From assembly GCA_027486755.1 (NCBI GenBank), contig JAIXOM010000018.1:117789-181788 (forward strand): DNA of 64,000 nucleotides, in the 5' to 3' direction. This DNA comes from Comamonadaceae bacterium. Lineage in GTDB: Bacteria > Pseudomonadota > Gammaproteobacteria > Burkholderiales > Burkholderiaceae_C. The notes under the pieces are model-generated. The model searched no databases, was not told the DNA's origin, and worked only from the letters and a program-made list of their open reading frames with translations. Below, in pieces: positions 1 to 9,077 of the stretch. The stretch's first letter is position 1; every line of letters starts with the position of its first letter. The position numbers and the translations under genes were made by a program.

Positions 1-1049
1 GCGCAAAGCCACCTGCGCCAGTCAGCAGCAGCGTCGAATTGGCCGCCACCGATCTGGTCGCGGTGCAAGAGGTGGATCTGGCCCTGGGGCTGCCTGTCTC
101 GGGCACCTTGCGAGCCGTCCATTCAGCCCTGCTCAAAACCCGGGTCGCCGGCGAACTGCAAGGCCTGAAGGTACGCGAGGGCGATGCGGTCAAGGCCGGC
201 CAGTTGCTGGCACAGATCGACCCGACCGAATACCGCGCTCGGCTGCAGCAAGCGCAGCAGCAGGCTGACGCAGCGCGAGCGCAGGTCGACATCGCGCAGC
301 GCCAGCTGGACAACAACCGGGCCCTGGTGGCGCAAAACTTCATCTCGCAGACCGCCCTGGAGGCTTCGCTGTCCAATTCGCAGGCAGCCCAGGCCACTTA
401 CCGGGCAGCCCTGGCTGCTGTCGATGTGGCACGCAAAAGCCTGGACGAGACGGCGCTGGTCGCGCCTATTTCCGGCCAGGTGGCGCAGCGCCTATCCCAG
501 CCCGGCGAGCGGCTGGCGGTCGATGCGCGCATCCTGGAGATCGTGGACAGCAGCAGGCTCGAACTGGAGGCCCAAATCGCCGCTGTTGACTCGCTCAAGC
601 TCAAACTGGGTCAAACCGGACAGTTGCGCATCGAAGGCAGTCCCGCGGTTCTCAGTGCCAGGCTGGTGCGCATCAACCCCAGCGCGCAGGCCGCCAGTCG
701 CAGCGTACTGGCCTACCTGAGCGTTGATTCGCGAGGCGCTGGCGCAGCGCTGCGCCAGGGGCTGTATGCCCAGGGTGTGTTGGGAACAGGGCGCAGCCGG
801 GTGCTGGCAGTGCCCTTGTCGGCACTGCGCACCGACCAGGCCCAGCCCTATGTGCAGGTGCTGGAGGACGGCCAGATCGTGCACCAGCCGGTGAAAGCCG
901 GGGTGCAAGGCACGGTCGGCGACGAGGTCATGGTGGCGGTTGACCTGAGTGCCGGCACCCAGGTGCTGCGCGCCTCGGTGGGCCTGCTGCGCCCGGGCCT
1001 GGCGGCCCGCCTGACCGCCCTGCCCGAGCCAAAGCCTCGGCAGCCCTAA
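1..1049 (+). CDS. RND efflux periplasmic adaptor (membrane fusion protein), 5' end outside window
   Basis: The reading frame is open from base 3, so the gene starts upstream of the window and its signal peptide is missing; 348 codons are visible. The visible part follows the HlyD/AcrA plan: a first half of the lipoyl-like hairpin (GELQGLKVREGDAVKAGQ), an Ala/Gln-rich coiled coil, the second lipoyl half (ALVAPISGQVAQRLSQPGE), then beta-barrel and membrane-proximal domains. Such adaptors bridge an inner-membrane RND pump and an outer-membrane channel. The RND permease gene begins 39 bp downstream on the same strand, and a TolC-type gene lies about 4.3 kb further on. The transported substrate is unknown. 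Confidence 0.9.
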   Translation, partial: AKPPAPVSSSVELAATDLVAVQEVDLALGLPVSGTLRAVHSALLKTRVAGELQGLKVREGDAVKAGQLLAQIDPTEYRARLQQAQQQADAARAQVDIAQRQLDNNRALVAQNFISQTALEASLSNSQAAQATYRAALAAVDVARKSLDETALVAPISGQVAQRLSQPGERLAVDARILEIVDSSRLELEAQIAAVDSLKLKLGQTGQLRIEGSPAVLSARLVRINPSAQAASRSVLAYLSVDSRGAGAALRQGLYAQGVLGTGRSRVLAVPLSALRTDQAQPYVQVLEDGQIVHQPVKAGVQGTVGDEVMVAVDLSAGTQVLRASVGLLRPGLAARLTALPEPKPRQP

Positions 1050-1088
1050 AGCGCCTGATCAGGCCCTACTACCCGAGTACCTCAGCGC

Positions 1089-4000
1089 ATGTGGTTTACC
1101 CGCGTCAGCCTGCACAACCCGGTTTTTGCCACCATGGTCATGTTGGCCATTGTGGTGCTGGGCCTGTTTTCCTATCAGCGCCTGCGGGTCGACCAGTTCC
1201 CCAACGTTGACTTCCCGGTGGTGGTCATCACCGCCGATTACCCGGGTGCCTCGCCTGAAATCGTCGAAAGCGAAGTGGCCCGCAAGATTGAAGAGGGTGT
1301 CAACTCGATCGCCGGCATCAACGCCCTGAGTTCGCGCAGCTATGAAGGCACGGCTGTGGTGCTGGTCGAGTTCCAGCTGCACATCGATGGGCGCAAGGCG
1401 GCCGAGGATGTGCGCGAAAAAGTGGCCGCAATCCGGCCCAATCTGCGTGCCGAGGTCAAGGAGCCCCGGGTGCTGCGCTTCGATCCGGCCAGCCGCCCGG
1501 TTTGGGGCGTGGCGGTGGTTCCCCCTGCAGGCGGGGGTGCCGACCCGGTCCGGCTGACCAATTGGGCCGATCAGGTGCTCAAAAAGCGCCTGGAGAACGT
1601 GCGCGGTGTCGGCTCGGTCACCCTGGTCGGCGGCACCCGACGGGAAATCAACATCTACCTCAAGCCGCAGGCCCTGGAGGCGCTGGGCATCACCGCCGAG
1701 CAGGTGGCCAATGCAGTGCGCAGCGAAAACCAGGACCTGCCGCTGGGGGCTGTGCGCTCGCTGACCCAGGAGCGCACGGTCAAGATCGAAGCGCGTGTAA
1801 AGCGGCCTGAGGACTTCGGCCGGCTCATCGTGGCCCGACGCGCCGGCGTGCCCGTGACCCTGGCTCAGGTGGCCGACATCCAGGACGGAGCGCAGGAAAT
1901 CGACAGCCTGGCCCTGCGCAATGGGCAGCGCACCCTGCTGCTGACGGTGCAAAAGGCGCAGGATGAAAACACCATTGAAGTGGTCGACGGCCTGAACAAG
2001 GCGCTGGCCGAGCTCGGTGCGCAGGTGCCCGCCGGGGTGACGCTGGAGCCGGTGACCGATACATCGCGGCCGATCCGGGTGGCGGTCGACAACGTGCGCC
2101 GCACCATGGTCGAAGGAGCTTTTCTGACCGTGCTGATCGTCTTCCTGTTTCTGAACTCCTGGCGCTCGACTGTCATCACCGGACTGACGCTGCCGATTTC
2201 CATCATCGGCACTTTTCTGTTCATGTACGCCTTCGGCTTTAGCATCAATGTGGTCACACTGATGGCGCTGTCGCTGTGCGTAGGCCTGCTGATCGACGAT
2301 GCGATTGTGGTGCGCGAGAACATCGTGCGTCATGTGCAGATGGGCAAGGACGCCTTCCGCGCCTCACTGGAAGGCACGCAGGAAATCGGGCTGGCGGTGC
2401 TGGCCACCACCTTTTCCATCGTGGCCGTGTTTCTGCCGATCGGTTTCATGGGCGGGATCATCGGCAAGTTCTTCCATGAGTTCGGTATCACCATCGTTGC
2501 TGCGGTGCTGATTTCAATGTTCGTCAGCTTCACGCTCGATCCGATGCTCTCCTCGATCTGGCACGACCCGACCATCCATGCGAATGGAAAAACCCCCGGA
2601 CGCAGCTGGTATGACCGCAGCATAGGCCGTGTCACCGGCGGGTTCGAGAGAGCCACCGACAAGCTGGCCGACGGCTACCAAGCCATCCTGGGATGGTCCT
2701 TGCGACACCGGCTGTGGACGGTCATCATGGCGCTGGTGATCTTCATCGGCAGCGTCTTCATGGTCCCGCTGTTGGGCACCGAGTTTGTCCCCAAGGCTGA
2801 TTTTTCTGAAACGACGGTCAATTTCCACACCCCAGTGGGTTCGTCGCTGGAGGCCACTGAAGCCAAGGCCAGGCAGGTCGATGCCATCGTGCGTGAATTT
2901 CCCGAGGTGCGCTACACCGTCACGACCATCAACAGCGGTAACGCCCAGGGCAAGATGTACGCCTCAATGTACGTGCGCCTGGTCAACCGAGACCAGCGTG
3001 AGCGCACCGCCGACCAGATGTCTGCTGCGCTGCGCGAGCGCCTGCGGCAAGTACCGGGGATGACGGTGACGCTGGCCGGCCTGACCGACAGCGTCGGCGG
3101 CAACAAGCAGATCGAGTTTTCCCTGCAGGGGCCTGACCTGCGCGAGCTCGAGCGGCTGGCGCTGCAGGTGCGCCAGCGCATCACCAACATCCCCGGCCTG
3201 GTTGACCTTGATTCGAGCGACAAGCCCAACAAGCCCACGCTCAATGTGGCGCTCGCCCGCGAAGCGGCTTCCGACCTGGGCCTGTCGGTGGGTCAGGTCG
3301 CCAACGCGCTGCGCCTGCTGATCGCCGGACAAACGGTAGGCACTTGGCGAGCGCCCGATGACCAGACCTATGACATCCAGGTGCGGCTGACGCCGCAGGC
3401 GCGCGACGCCATCGCCGACCTGGAACGCCTGCCCCTGATAAGCACCGGCTCCGGTGCAGAAGGAGGCCTGGTGCGGCTCAACCAGGTGGCGCGCATCGAG
3501 GCCACGAGCGGCCCCACCCAGATCAACCGGCGCGACCTGACCCGCGAAGTTTCTATCAATGCCAATGTTTATGGCCGCTCGATGGGAGAGGTCTCAGCCG
3601 ACATCACCGCCGTGCTGAACCAGGTTCAATTTCCGCCGGGCTATAGCTACCGCTTTGGCGGCTCGACCAAGAGCATGCAGGAATCCTTTGGCTACGCCCT
3701 GTCCTCACTGCTGCTGGCAGTGCTCTTTATTTACATGATCTTGGCCAGCCAGTTCAAAAGTTTCCTGCAACCCTTGGCGCTGATGACCTCGCTGCCCCTG
3801 ACCCTGATCGGCGTGGTGCTGGCCCTGTTGATGTTCGGCTCGACCTTGTCGATGTTTTCCATCATCGGCATCGTGATGCTCATGGGTCTGGTGACCAAGA
3901 ACGCGATCTTGCTGGTCGACTTTGCCATCCGGGCCCGCGCTGATGGCCTGGCGCGCGAGCAGGCTCTTTTGCTGGCCGCCAAGGTGCGCCTGCGCCCCAT

Positions 4001-4220
4001 ACTCATGACCACTTTGGCCATGATTTTCGGCATGGTACCCCTGGCCTTTGCGCTGACCGAGGGTTCGGAACAGCGCGCACCCATGGGTCAGGCGGTGATC
4101 GGCGGGGTGATCACTTCCTCCCTGCTCACCCTGGTGGTGGTGCCGGTGGTCTACTGCTACCTGGATGATCTGGCGCAGTGGTTGCGCCGCCGCCTGGCCC
4201 CGGCGGCAGACCATACCTGA
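1089..4220 (+). CDS. RND efflux transporter permease (HAE-1/AcrB-type)
   Basis: A 1043-residue inner-membrane proton-driven pump of the AcrB/MexB/MdtB superfamily, normal length for the family. The start context MWFTRVSLHNPVFATMVM is typical: one N-terminal transmembrane helix, then a periplasmic porter loop (PGASPEIVESEV), helices 2-6 around residues 335-490, a second periplasmic domain and helices 7-12 near the end. The helix-4 segment contains the acidic pair in LLIDDAIVVREN that carries protons in this family. It forms an operon with the adaptor gene directly upstream. Substrate specificity cannot be predicted from the sequence. Confidence 0.93.
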   Translation: MWFTRVSLHNPVFATMVMLAIVVLGLFSYQRLRVDQFPNVDFPVVVITADYPGASPEIVESEVARKIEEGVNSIAGINALSSRSYEGTAVVLVEFQLHIDGRKAAEDVREKVAAIRPNLRAEVKEPRVLRFDPASRPVWGVAVVPPAGGGADPVRLTNWADQVLKKRLENVRGVGSVTLVGGTRREINIYLKPQALEALGITAEQVANAVRSENQDLPLGAVRSLTQERTVKIEARVKRPEDFGRLIVARRAGVPVTLAQVADIQDGAQEIDSLALRNGQRTLLLTVQKAQDENTIEVVDGLNKALAELGAQVPAGVTLEPVTDTSRPIRVAVDNVRRTMVEGAFLTVLIVFLFLNSWRSTVITGLTLPISIIGTFLFMYAFGFSINVVTLMALSLCVGLLIDDAIVVRENIVRHVQMGKDAFRASLEGTQEIGLAVLATTFSIVAVFLPIGFMGGIIGKFFHEFGITIVAAVLISMFVSFTLDPMLSSIWHDPTIHANGKTPGRSWYDRSIGRVTGGFERATDKLADGYQAILGWSLRHRLWTVIMALVIFIGSVFMVPLLGTEFVPKADFSETTVNFHTPVGSSLEATEAKARQVDAIVREFPEVRYTVTTINSGNAQGKMYASMYVRLVNRDQRERTADQMSAALRERLRQVPGMTVTLAGLTDSVGGNKQIEFSLQGPDLRELERLALQVRQRITNIPGLVDLDSSDKPNKPTLNVALAREAASDLGLSVGQVANALRLLIAGQTVGTWRAPDDQTYDIQVRLTPQARDAIADLERLPLISTGSGAEGGLVRLNQVARIEATSGPTQINRRDLTREVSINANVYGRSMGEVSADITAVLNQVQFPPGYSYRFGGSTKSMQESFGYALSSLLLAVLFIYMILASQFKSFLQPLALMTSLPLTLIGVVLALLMFGSTLSMFSIIGIVMLMGLVTKNAILLVDFAIRARADGLAREQALLLAAKVRLRPILMTTLAMIFGMVPLAFALTEGSEQRAPMGQAVIGGVITSSLLTLVVVPVVYCYLDDLAQWLRRRLAPAADHT

Positions 4221-4323
4221 TCAGCTTGCGACCCAGCTTCCGACCCTAAGAGCCTCCGATCGCTAGAATTGTTAACTTCGACTGCCGCGACAACCGCCCT
4301 TGAAAGCCTGAGGATCCGCTGCC

Positions 4324-4998
4324 ATGAATTTCGAACAAGCCCGATTCAATATGATCGAGCAGCAAATTCGCCCCTGGGAGGTGCTCGACAGCCAGGTGCT
4401 GTCCCTGCTGGCAATGGTCAAGCGAGAAGACTTCGTACCCAGGGCACACCAGTCCCTGGCCTTTGCCGACCTTGAAATTCCGCTGCCACCCCACAGCCAT
4501 CCCAGCCAGTGCATGCTGTCGCCCAAGGTTGAGGCCCGGATGCTGCAGGACCTGGCCGTCCAAAAGCATGAGAAGGTGCTGGAGATCGGTGCCGGCAGCG
4601 GCTATATGGCGGCCTTGCTGGCGCACCGGGCGCAGCAAGTGATGAGCCTGGAGATCGAGCCCAGCCTGGCCGCCAGCGCGCGCGATCATCTGCACCAAGC
4701 CGGCATCTACAACGCCCAGGTGCTGGAGCAAGACGGCTCCGGGCCGCTGGGTGCGCCTGAATTGGCCGGCTCCTTCGACGTGATCTTGCTCAGCGCCTCG
4801 GTCGCCGAGATCCCAAGTTCGCTCAAGGCCAAGCTCAAGGTGGGCGGGCGCCTGATGGCCATCGTCGGCAGCGAGCCGGTGATGAGCGCGACTTTGCTGA
4901 CCCGGCTCGGCGAATCCCAGTTTCGTACCGAGCAAAATTGGGAAACAGTGGCACCGCGCTTGCAGCACTTTCCCGAGCCATCGGCCTTCCGTTTCTGA
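4324..4998 (+). CDS. pcm: Protein-L-isoaspartate O-methyltransferase family protein
   Basis: A 224-residue class I SAM-dependent methyltransferase. It shows the PCMT layout: N-terminal NMIEQQIRPWEV, the segment LSPKVEARMLQDL, the SAM-binding motif VLEIGAGSGYMAALLA (about residues 81-96), then an acidic end of strand 2 (LEIEPS). The usual role is repair of isoaspartyl residues in damaged proteins; many beta-proteobacterial copies beside a rhodanese gene and tolC are divergent Pcm-like proteins, so the substrate is less certain than the fold. Its TGA overlaps the ATG of the next gene by one base, so the two are translationally coupled. Confidence 0.82.
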   Translation: MNFEQARFNMIEQQIRPWEVLDSQVLSLLAMVKREDFVPRAHQSLAFADLEIPLPPHSHPSQCMLSPKVEARMLQDLAVQKHEKVLEIGAGSGYMAALLAHRAQQVMSLEIEPSLAASARDHLHQAGIYNAQVLEQDGSGPLGAPELAGSFDVILLSASVAEIPSSLKAKLKVGGRLMAIVGSEPVMSATLLTRLGESQFRTEQNWETVAPRLQHFPEPSAFRF

Positions 4999-5342
4999 TG
5001 CCGATGGTGCCGCAAGTGACTGCCGCGCAGTTTGCGCAATGGCGAGATGCCCAAGCCCCGCGCCAGCCGCTGGTTCTCGACGTGCGCGAGCCCTGGGAGG
5101 TGCAAACCGCCTCGGTGCGCCCCGATGGATTCGAGCTGCGGGTGATCGCCATGGGCGAGATCCCGTACCAACTGGCCCAATTGCCCAAAGACCGCCCGAT
5201 CGCTTGCCTGTGCCACCACGGCATGCGCAGCCTGCAGGTGGCCCATTTCCTCCAGCAGCAAGGCTACCCCGATGTGGTCAATCTGCAAGGCGGCATCGAC
5301 GCATGGTCGGTCAGCCTGGACCCCGGCGTCGCACGCTACTGA
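4998..5342 (+). CDS. Rhodanese-like domain protein
   Basis: A 114-residue single-domain rhodanese. It has the N-terminal LVLDVREPWE element and the active-site loop CHHGMRSLQVAHFL, with Cys followed by the cradle ending in Arg-Ser. Single-domain rhodaneses move sulfane sulfur in the cytoplasm. I chose the ATG at 4998 because it overlaps the upstream pcm stop (TGATG) and removes an unrelated N-terminal extension. It is co-transcribed with pcm and the TolC-type gene, an arrangement common in Burkholderiales. Confidence 0.88.
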   Translation: MPMVPQVTAAQFAQWRDAQAPRQPLVLDVREPWEVQTASVRPDGFELRVIAMGEIPYQLAQLPKDRPIACLCHHGMRSLQVAHFLQQQGYPDVVNLQGGIDAWSVSLDPGVARY

Positions 5343-5361
5343 ATTTCAAACCAGGACACCC

Positions 5362-6729
5362 ATGAAAAATCATTTCGACAAACCCGGGTTCTGTAGGCTG
5401 GTCCTCTGCACGGCGCTATGGGCAGGCTGGAGCGCGGCAGCCCAGGCCCAATCCCTGGTGGAACTCTACGAGGCCGCACGCGGCTTTGACGCCAACTACC
5501 TGTCAGCCAGACTGCAGTTTGAGGCCAACGTGGCCAGGGCCGAACAGAATCGGGCCGGTATGCGCACTACGGCCAATCTGACGGCGGGCTTTAACTACGC
5601 CGATCAGCAACTGAGCTCCAGCGATCCCAAAGCCACGGCCAACCTGCAAGCCCTCAGCCGCGGTTACCAGACACAGTCGATCACCGCTTCGGCCAGCCAT
5701 CCGCTGTACCGGCCAGCCAATCAGGCCGCCTACGACCAGGCTGCAAAGCAGATTCAACAGGCCCAGGCCCTGCTTGACGTGGCCGAGCAGGAGCTGATTC
5801 TTCGCACCAGCCAGGCCTACTTCGATGTCCTGGCGGCGCAAGACAACCTGACCGCAGTGCAAGCCCAGCGCACTGCCGTGGCCGAGCAGCTGGCGGCGGC
5901 CAAGCGCCGATTTGAAGTCGGCACCTCCACCATCGTCGACACCCGTCAGGCCCAGGCTACTTTCGACCGCATCCAGGCCGCGGCGATCCAGGCCGAGAAT
6001 GACTTGGCGGTGCGCCGGTTGACGCTGGACCAACTGGTCGGCCGTACCGGCACCAAACCCCTGCCGCTGGCCGCACCGGTCAAGCTCAGCCCAGTCGCTG
6101 GCGATGTCAGTCGCTGGGTGCAAGATGCCGAAACCGTCCATCCCAATGTGAGAAGCGCGCAAAACAGTCTTGAAATCGCCCGGCTGGAGGTCACCAAGGC
6201 CCAGGCCGGCCACAGACCGACCCTGGACGCCACCGCCAGCCAGAGCTTCACCCGCACCCCCAACGGCACCGCTGCGAACGCGACCAACAGCAGGGTGACT
6301 GCCACTGTGCTTGGCCTGAATTTCAACCTGCCCCTGTTTGCAGGTTACGCCACTGAAAACCGTATCCGCGAGACTCTGGCGCTGGACGACAAGGCCCGCA
6401 GCGACCTCGAAGGTGCCAAGCGGGCTGCGGCCCAGGCCACCCGCGCCGCTTACTTCAACCTAGCCTCTGGCTTGAGCCGGGTCCAAGCCTTGCAAGCGGC
6501 CGAATCCTCAGCGCAGAGCTTGGTGGACTCCACCAAGCTGGGCTACCAGGTGGGCGTGACCATCAACCTGGACGTGCTGGACGCCCAAAGCCAGTTGTTT
6601 CAGTCGCGGCGCGACCTGGCCGTCGCTCGCTACGAGGTTCTGGTGGGCGATCTGCGGCTTCGGCAGGCCAGCGGGCTGCTCAGTCCCAAGGACCTGCAGG
6701 CGATCAACAGCATGCTGGTCAAGCCCTGA
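5362..6729 (+). CDS. tolC: TolC family outer membrane channel protein
   Basis: A 455-residue protein starting MKNHFDKPGFCRLVL with a clear Sec signal peptide ending near AAAQAQS. The mature part starts SLVELYEAARGFDANY, the standard TolC beginning, followed by two repeats of long Ala/Gln-rich helices that form the periplasmic tunnel (ELILRTSQAYFDVLAAQDNL and the matching repeat near residue 390). It provides the outer-membrane exit duct for tripartite pumps and type I secretion. The RND genes at 1-4220 are plausible partners. The 3' end overlaps the convergent waaA gene by 11 bp. Confidence 0.9.
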   Translation: MKNHFDKPGFCRLVLCTALWAGWSAAAQAQSLVELYEAARGFDANYLSARLQFEANVARAEQNRAGMRTTANLTAGFNYADQQLSSSDPKATANLQALSRGYQTQSITASASHPLYRPANQAAYDQAAKQIQQAQALLDVAEQELILRTSQAYFDVLAAQDNLTAVQAQRTAVAEQLAAAKRRFEVGTSTIVDTRQAQATFDRIQAAAIQAENDLAVRRLTLDQLVGRTGTKPLPLAAPVKLSPVAGDVSRWVQDAETVHPNVRSAQNSLEIARLEVTKAQAGHRPTLDATASQSFTRTPNGTAANATNSRVTATVLGLNFNLPLFAGYATENRIRETLALDDKARSDLEGAKRAAAQATRAAYFNLASGLSRVQALQAAESSAQSLVDSTKLGYQVGVTINLDVLDAQSQLFQSRRDLAVARYEVLVGDLRLRQASGLLSPKDLQAINSMLVKP

Positions 6730-8053
6730 GCTCAGGCGCGGCTATGCTCGCCGCACTGTGCCAGATTTCACTGATCGCGCTGGCGCTGGCCAGAGCCGCT
6801 CCGCGGTGGCGCTGCGCAAAGGCGCGAGCTGCCTGTGAACCAGCGCCCTGATCATCCCGGGCAAAGTGCTCCAGGGCCAGCTGCAGGGCCTGCTGCATAT
6901 CCTCTGCCCGAGCGGCAGCCTGCTCCTGCCTGGCCTGCTCGGCCGCTTCGCTGAAGTTGAAGGTGTGCGACCCCATGATGACCGGACAGCCGCAGGCCGC
7001 AGCCTCGATCAAGTTCTGGCCCCCGAGCCGCTCGAAGCTACCGCCCAGCAAAGCCAGGTCAGCCAGGCTGTAATAAAGCGCCATCTCGCCCAGAGAGTCG
7101 CCGAGCCAGACCGAGCCGGCCGGCGGCGGCCAGGCTGAGAGATCGGCACCCCATTGGCTGCGCCGCGACACCGCATGGCCTTGGCTTTCGATCAGCTCGG
7201 CCACTTCCGAAAACCGCTGTGGGTGGCGCGCAACGATCAAAAGCTCGAAGGGCCAGGGGCGAGGCAGCCCGGCCAGCGCCCGCAGCAGCAGTGCCTCCTC
7301 GCCCTCGCGCGAACTGGCCAGCATGAGCACCGGACGCGCCAAGGCCGCTCGCGCCTGCTGACCCATTGCGCATTGCCGCGCATCGGGCGTGGCGTCAAAC
7401 TTGAGGTTACCCAGCACTGCACTCACCGGTGCGCCCAGCAGGCGCAGCCGCCGGGCATCGTCCTCGGTCTGCGCCAAGACGGCCGACAAAGCGCAGTAGG
7501 CCGGCCGCGCCAGCGCTGCCAGGCGCAGTGCGCGCCGCAGCGAGGTCTCCGACATGCGGGCATTGGCCAGCACCACGGGCACCGAATGCATCTGCGCCTG
7601 GGCCAGCAGATTGGGCCAGACCTCGGTCTCCATCAGAACGCCCAGGCGGGGCCGAAAGTGCGTCAGAAAGCGGGCCGTGGCCGCTGGCGTGTCCCAGGGC
7701 TGCCAGACCTGTACGTCGCCGGGGCGCAGCAGCGCCTGTCCCTGTTCTCGGCCCGTGGCGGTGCCATGGGTCAGCAGCAGACGAACGCCAGGCAGTTGCT
7801 CCCGCAGAGCGGCGATCAAAATCGCCGCAGCGCGGGTCTCGCCCAGGGAAACCGCATGGATCCACAGCAGCTCGCTGCGCGGCTCGGGCTGCTGCGTGTA
7901 GGCGCCAAAGCGCTCCTCAATGGCCTGGCCGTATGCCGGCTCTGTGCGCGCACGCCGGGCCAGCTTACGCCTAAGCAGGGGCTCGGCTGCTCGCACCAAC
8001 GCGCTGTAGAGCGCAATCGCCCAGCCTTGAATCAGAGACAGGCGACTGCTCAT
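6719..8053 (-). CDS. waaA: 3-deoxy-D-manno-octulosonic acid (Kdo) transferase
   Basis: A 444-residue GT30 enzyme that adds Kdo to lipid IVA at the inner membrane, an essential step of LPS core synthesis. Visible marks are the N-terminal membrane anchor (LIQGWAIALYSALVRAAEP), the catalytic region LLWIHAVSLGETRAA, LLLTHGTATGREQG, the acceptor-domain VLMETEVWPNLL and the donor-site GGSFERLGGQNLIEAAACG. The start at 8053 removes a 19-residue non-conserved extension and leaves a 2-bp gap after the waaC stop, so the two LPS genes are one operon. Confidence 0.93.
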   Translation of the reverse strand: MSSRLSLIQGWAIALYSALVRAAEPLLRRKLARRARTEPAYGQAIEERFGAYTQQPEPRSELLWIHAVSLGETRAAAILIAALREQLPGVRLLLTHGTATGREQGQALLRPGDVQVWQPWDTPAATARFLTHFRPRLGVLMETEVWPNLLAQAQMHSVPVVLANARMSETSLRRALRLAALARPAYCALSAVLAQTEDDARRLRLLGAPVSAVLGNLKFDATPDARQCAMGQQARAALARPVLMLASSREGEEALLLRALAGLPRPWPFELLIVARHPQRFSEVAELIESQGHAVSRRSQWGADLSAWPPPAGSVWLGDSLGEMALYYSLADLALLGGSFERLGGQNLIEAAACGCPVIMGSHTFNFSEAAEQARQEQAAARAEDMQQALQLALEHFARDDQGAGSQAARAFAQRHRGAALASASAISEIWHSAASIAAPELRA

Positions 8054-8055
8054 GC

Positions 8056-9054
8056 CTAGCCCGTACCGGCTTGGCGGGCGGCCTGTACACAACGCTGCCA
8101 GGCCTGCCAAGCCTCGTCAACCGTAGGCACATGAAGCCCGCCCACGGCAGTCTGATGGGGCTGCCCCAGAGGGCCGGCGCGGCGGATGCGATCCTGGCTG
8201 AACAATTGCACCACCGGCAAATCCAGGGCCACCGCAAGATGACCTAAGCCTGAGTCCACGGAAACCACGCCTCGGGCTTGGGCCATCAGGGGCCACAGCC
8301 TTCCCAGGTCCAGTCGCGGTAACTTTTGCGCAGCCGGTCCGAGTTCTTCGACCATCGCATCGGCCCAGGCCGCTTCAGAGTCTGAGGCCTGCGGTATGAG
8401 AACCGACTCGCCGCTTTCAATCAGACGCCGTGCCAATGCCAGCCAGTGCGAGCGCGGCCATTGGTTGTCAGCGCGGGTCGTACCGTGCGAAAGCCAAACA
8501 CCGCGGCGTCCAGCCAGCGGCGGCAGTCGCTCAAACGGATAAACCGGCGCCTGAGTCAGCCAAGGCGCATCCCCATAGCCCAGTGCGCCGGCAGCCAGCA
8601 GACGGGTACGCTGTACAGCGTGGACCTGCCAGGGCATAGCCACAGCCCGGTCAAGCATGAAGCGAACTGGCCATTCGTAGCTGCACAACTCGCTGCGGTT
8701 GCCGAAAGTCGCGCTGAACCCCTGCGTACTCAGGCGCGCCTGCCGGGCCACCCAAGCCGACTTGATCAAGCCTTGCGCGTCGAGCACCACGTCGTAAGTG
8801 CATTGGTGCAGGCTTTGCCTGAAAGAGCGTTGCTCGGATCGCACGCGCGCATCGAAGGGCCGTTTGCGCCAACGGCGCTGGGCATACACCAGCACCCGTT
8901 CAATCGCAGGCACGCTTTGCAGCAAGCTGGCAAAAGATTCCTCGACCACCCAGTCCATCTGGGCCTGCGGATGCGCCCGCAAAATATCGCTGAGCACGGG
9001 CAGGGTCTGCACCACATCCCCCAGCGAGGACAGCTTGACGAGCAGGATGCGCAT
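8056..9054 (-). CDS. waaC: Lipopolysaccharide heptosyltransferase I
   Basis: A 332-residue GT9 glycosyltransferase that attaches the first L-glycero-D-manno-heptose to Kdo of the LPS inner core. It begins MRILLVKLSSLGDVVQTLP, the hallmark of WaaC with the catalytic Asp in LGD, and has the ADP-heptose-binding C-terminal region GVVSVDSGLGHLAVALDLP. It lies between the phosphohexomutase gene (24 bp upstream) and waaA (2 bp downstream), all on the minus strand, which supports a core-LPS operon. Confidence 0.93.
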   Translation of the reverse strand: MRILLVKLSSLGDVVQTLPVLSDILRAHPQAQMDWVVEESFASLLQSVPAIERVLVYAQRRWRKRPFDARVRSEQRSFRQSLHQCTYDVVLDAQGLIKSAWVARQARLSTQGFSATFGNRSELCSYEWPVRFMLDRAVAMPWQVHAVQRTRLLAAGALGYGDAPWLTQAPVYPFERLPPLAGRRGVWLSHGTTRADNQWPRSHWLALARRLIESGESVLIPQASDSEAAWADAMVEELGPAAQKLPRLDLGRLWPLMAQARGVVSVDSGLGHLAVALDLPVVQLFSQDRIRRAGPLGQPHQTAVGGLHVPTVDEAWQAWQRCVQAARQAGTG

Positions 9055-9077
9055 GCGCTGCGGGCTCAGTGCGGGGC

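Noticed and set aside
1059..2333. 424-codon open frame on the minus strand
   Set aside because: It is antisense to the conserved RND permease, is full of His/Gln/Asp as expected from a shadow of G+C-rich coding DNA, and has no domain.
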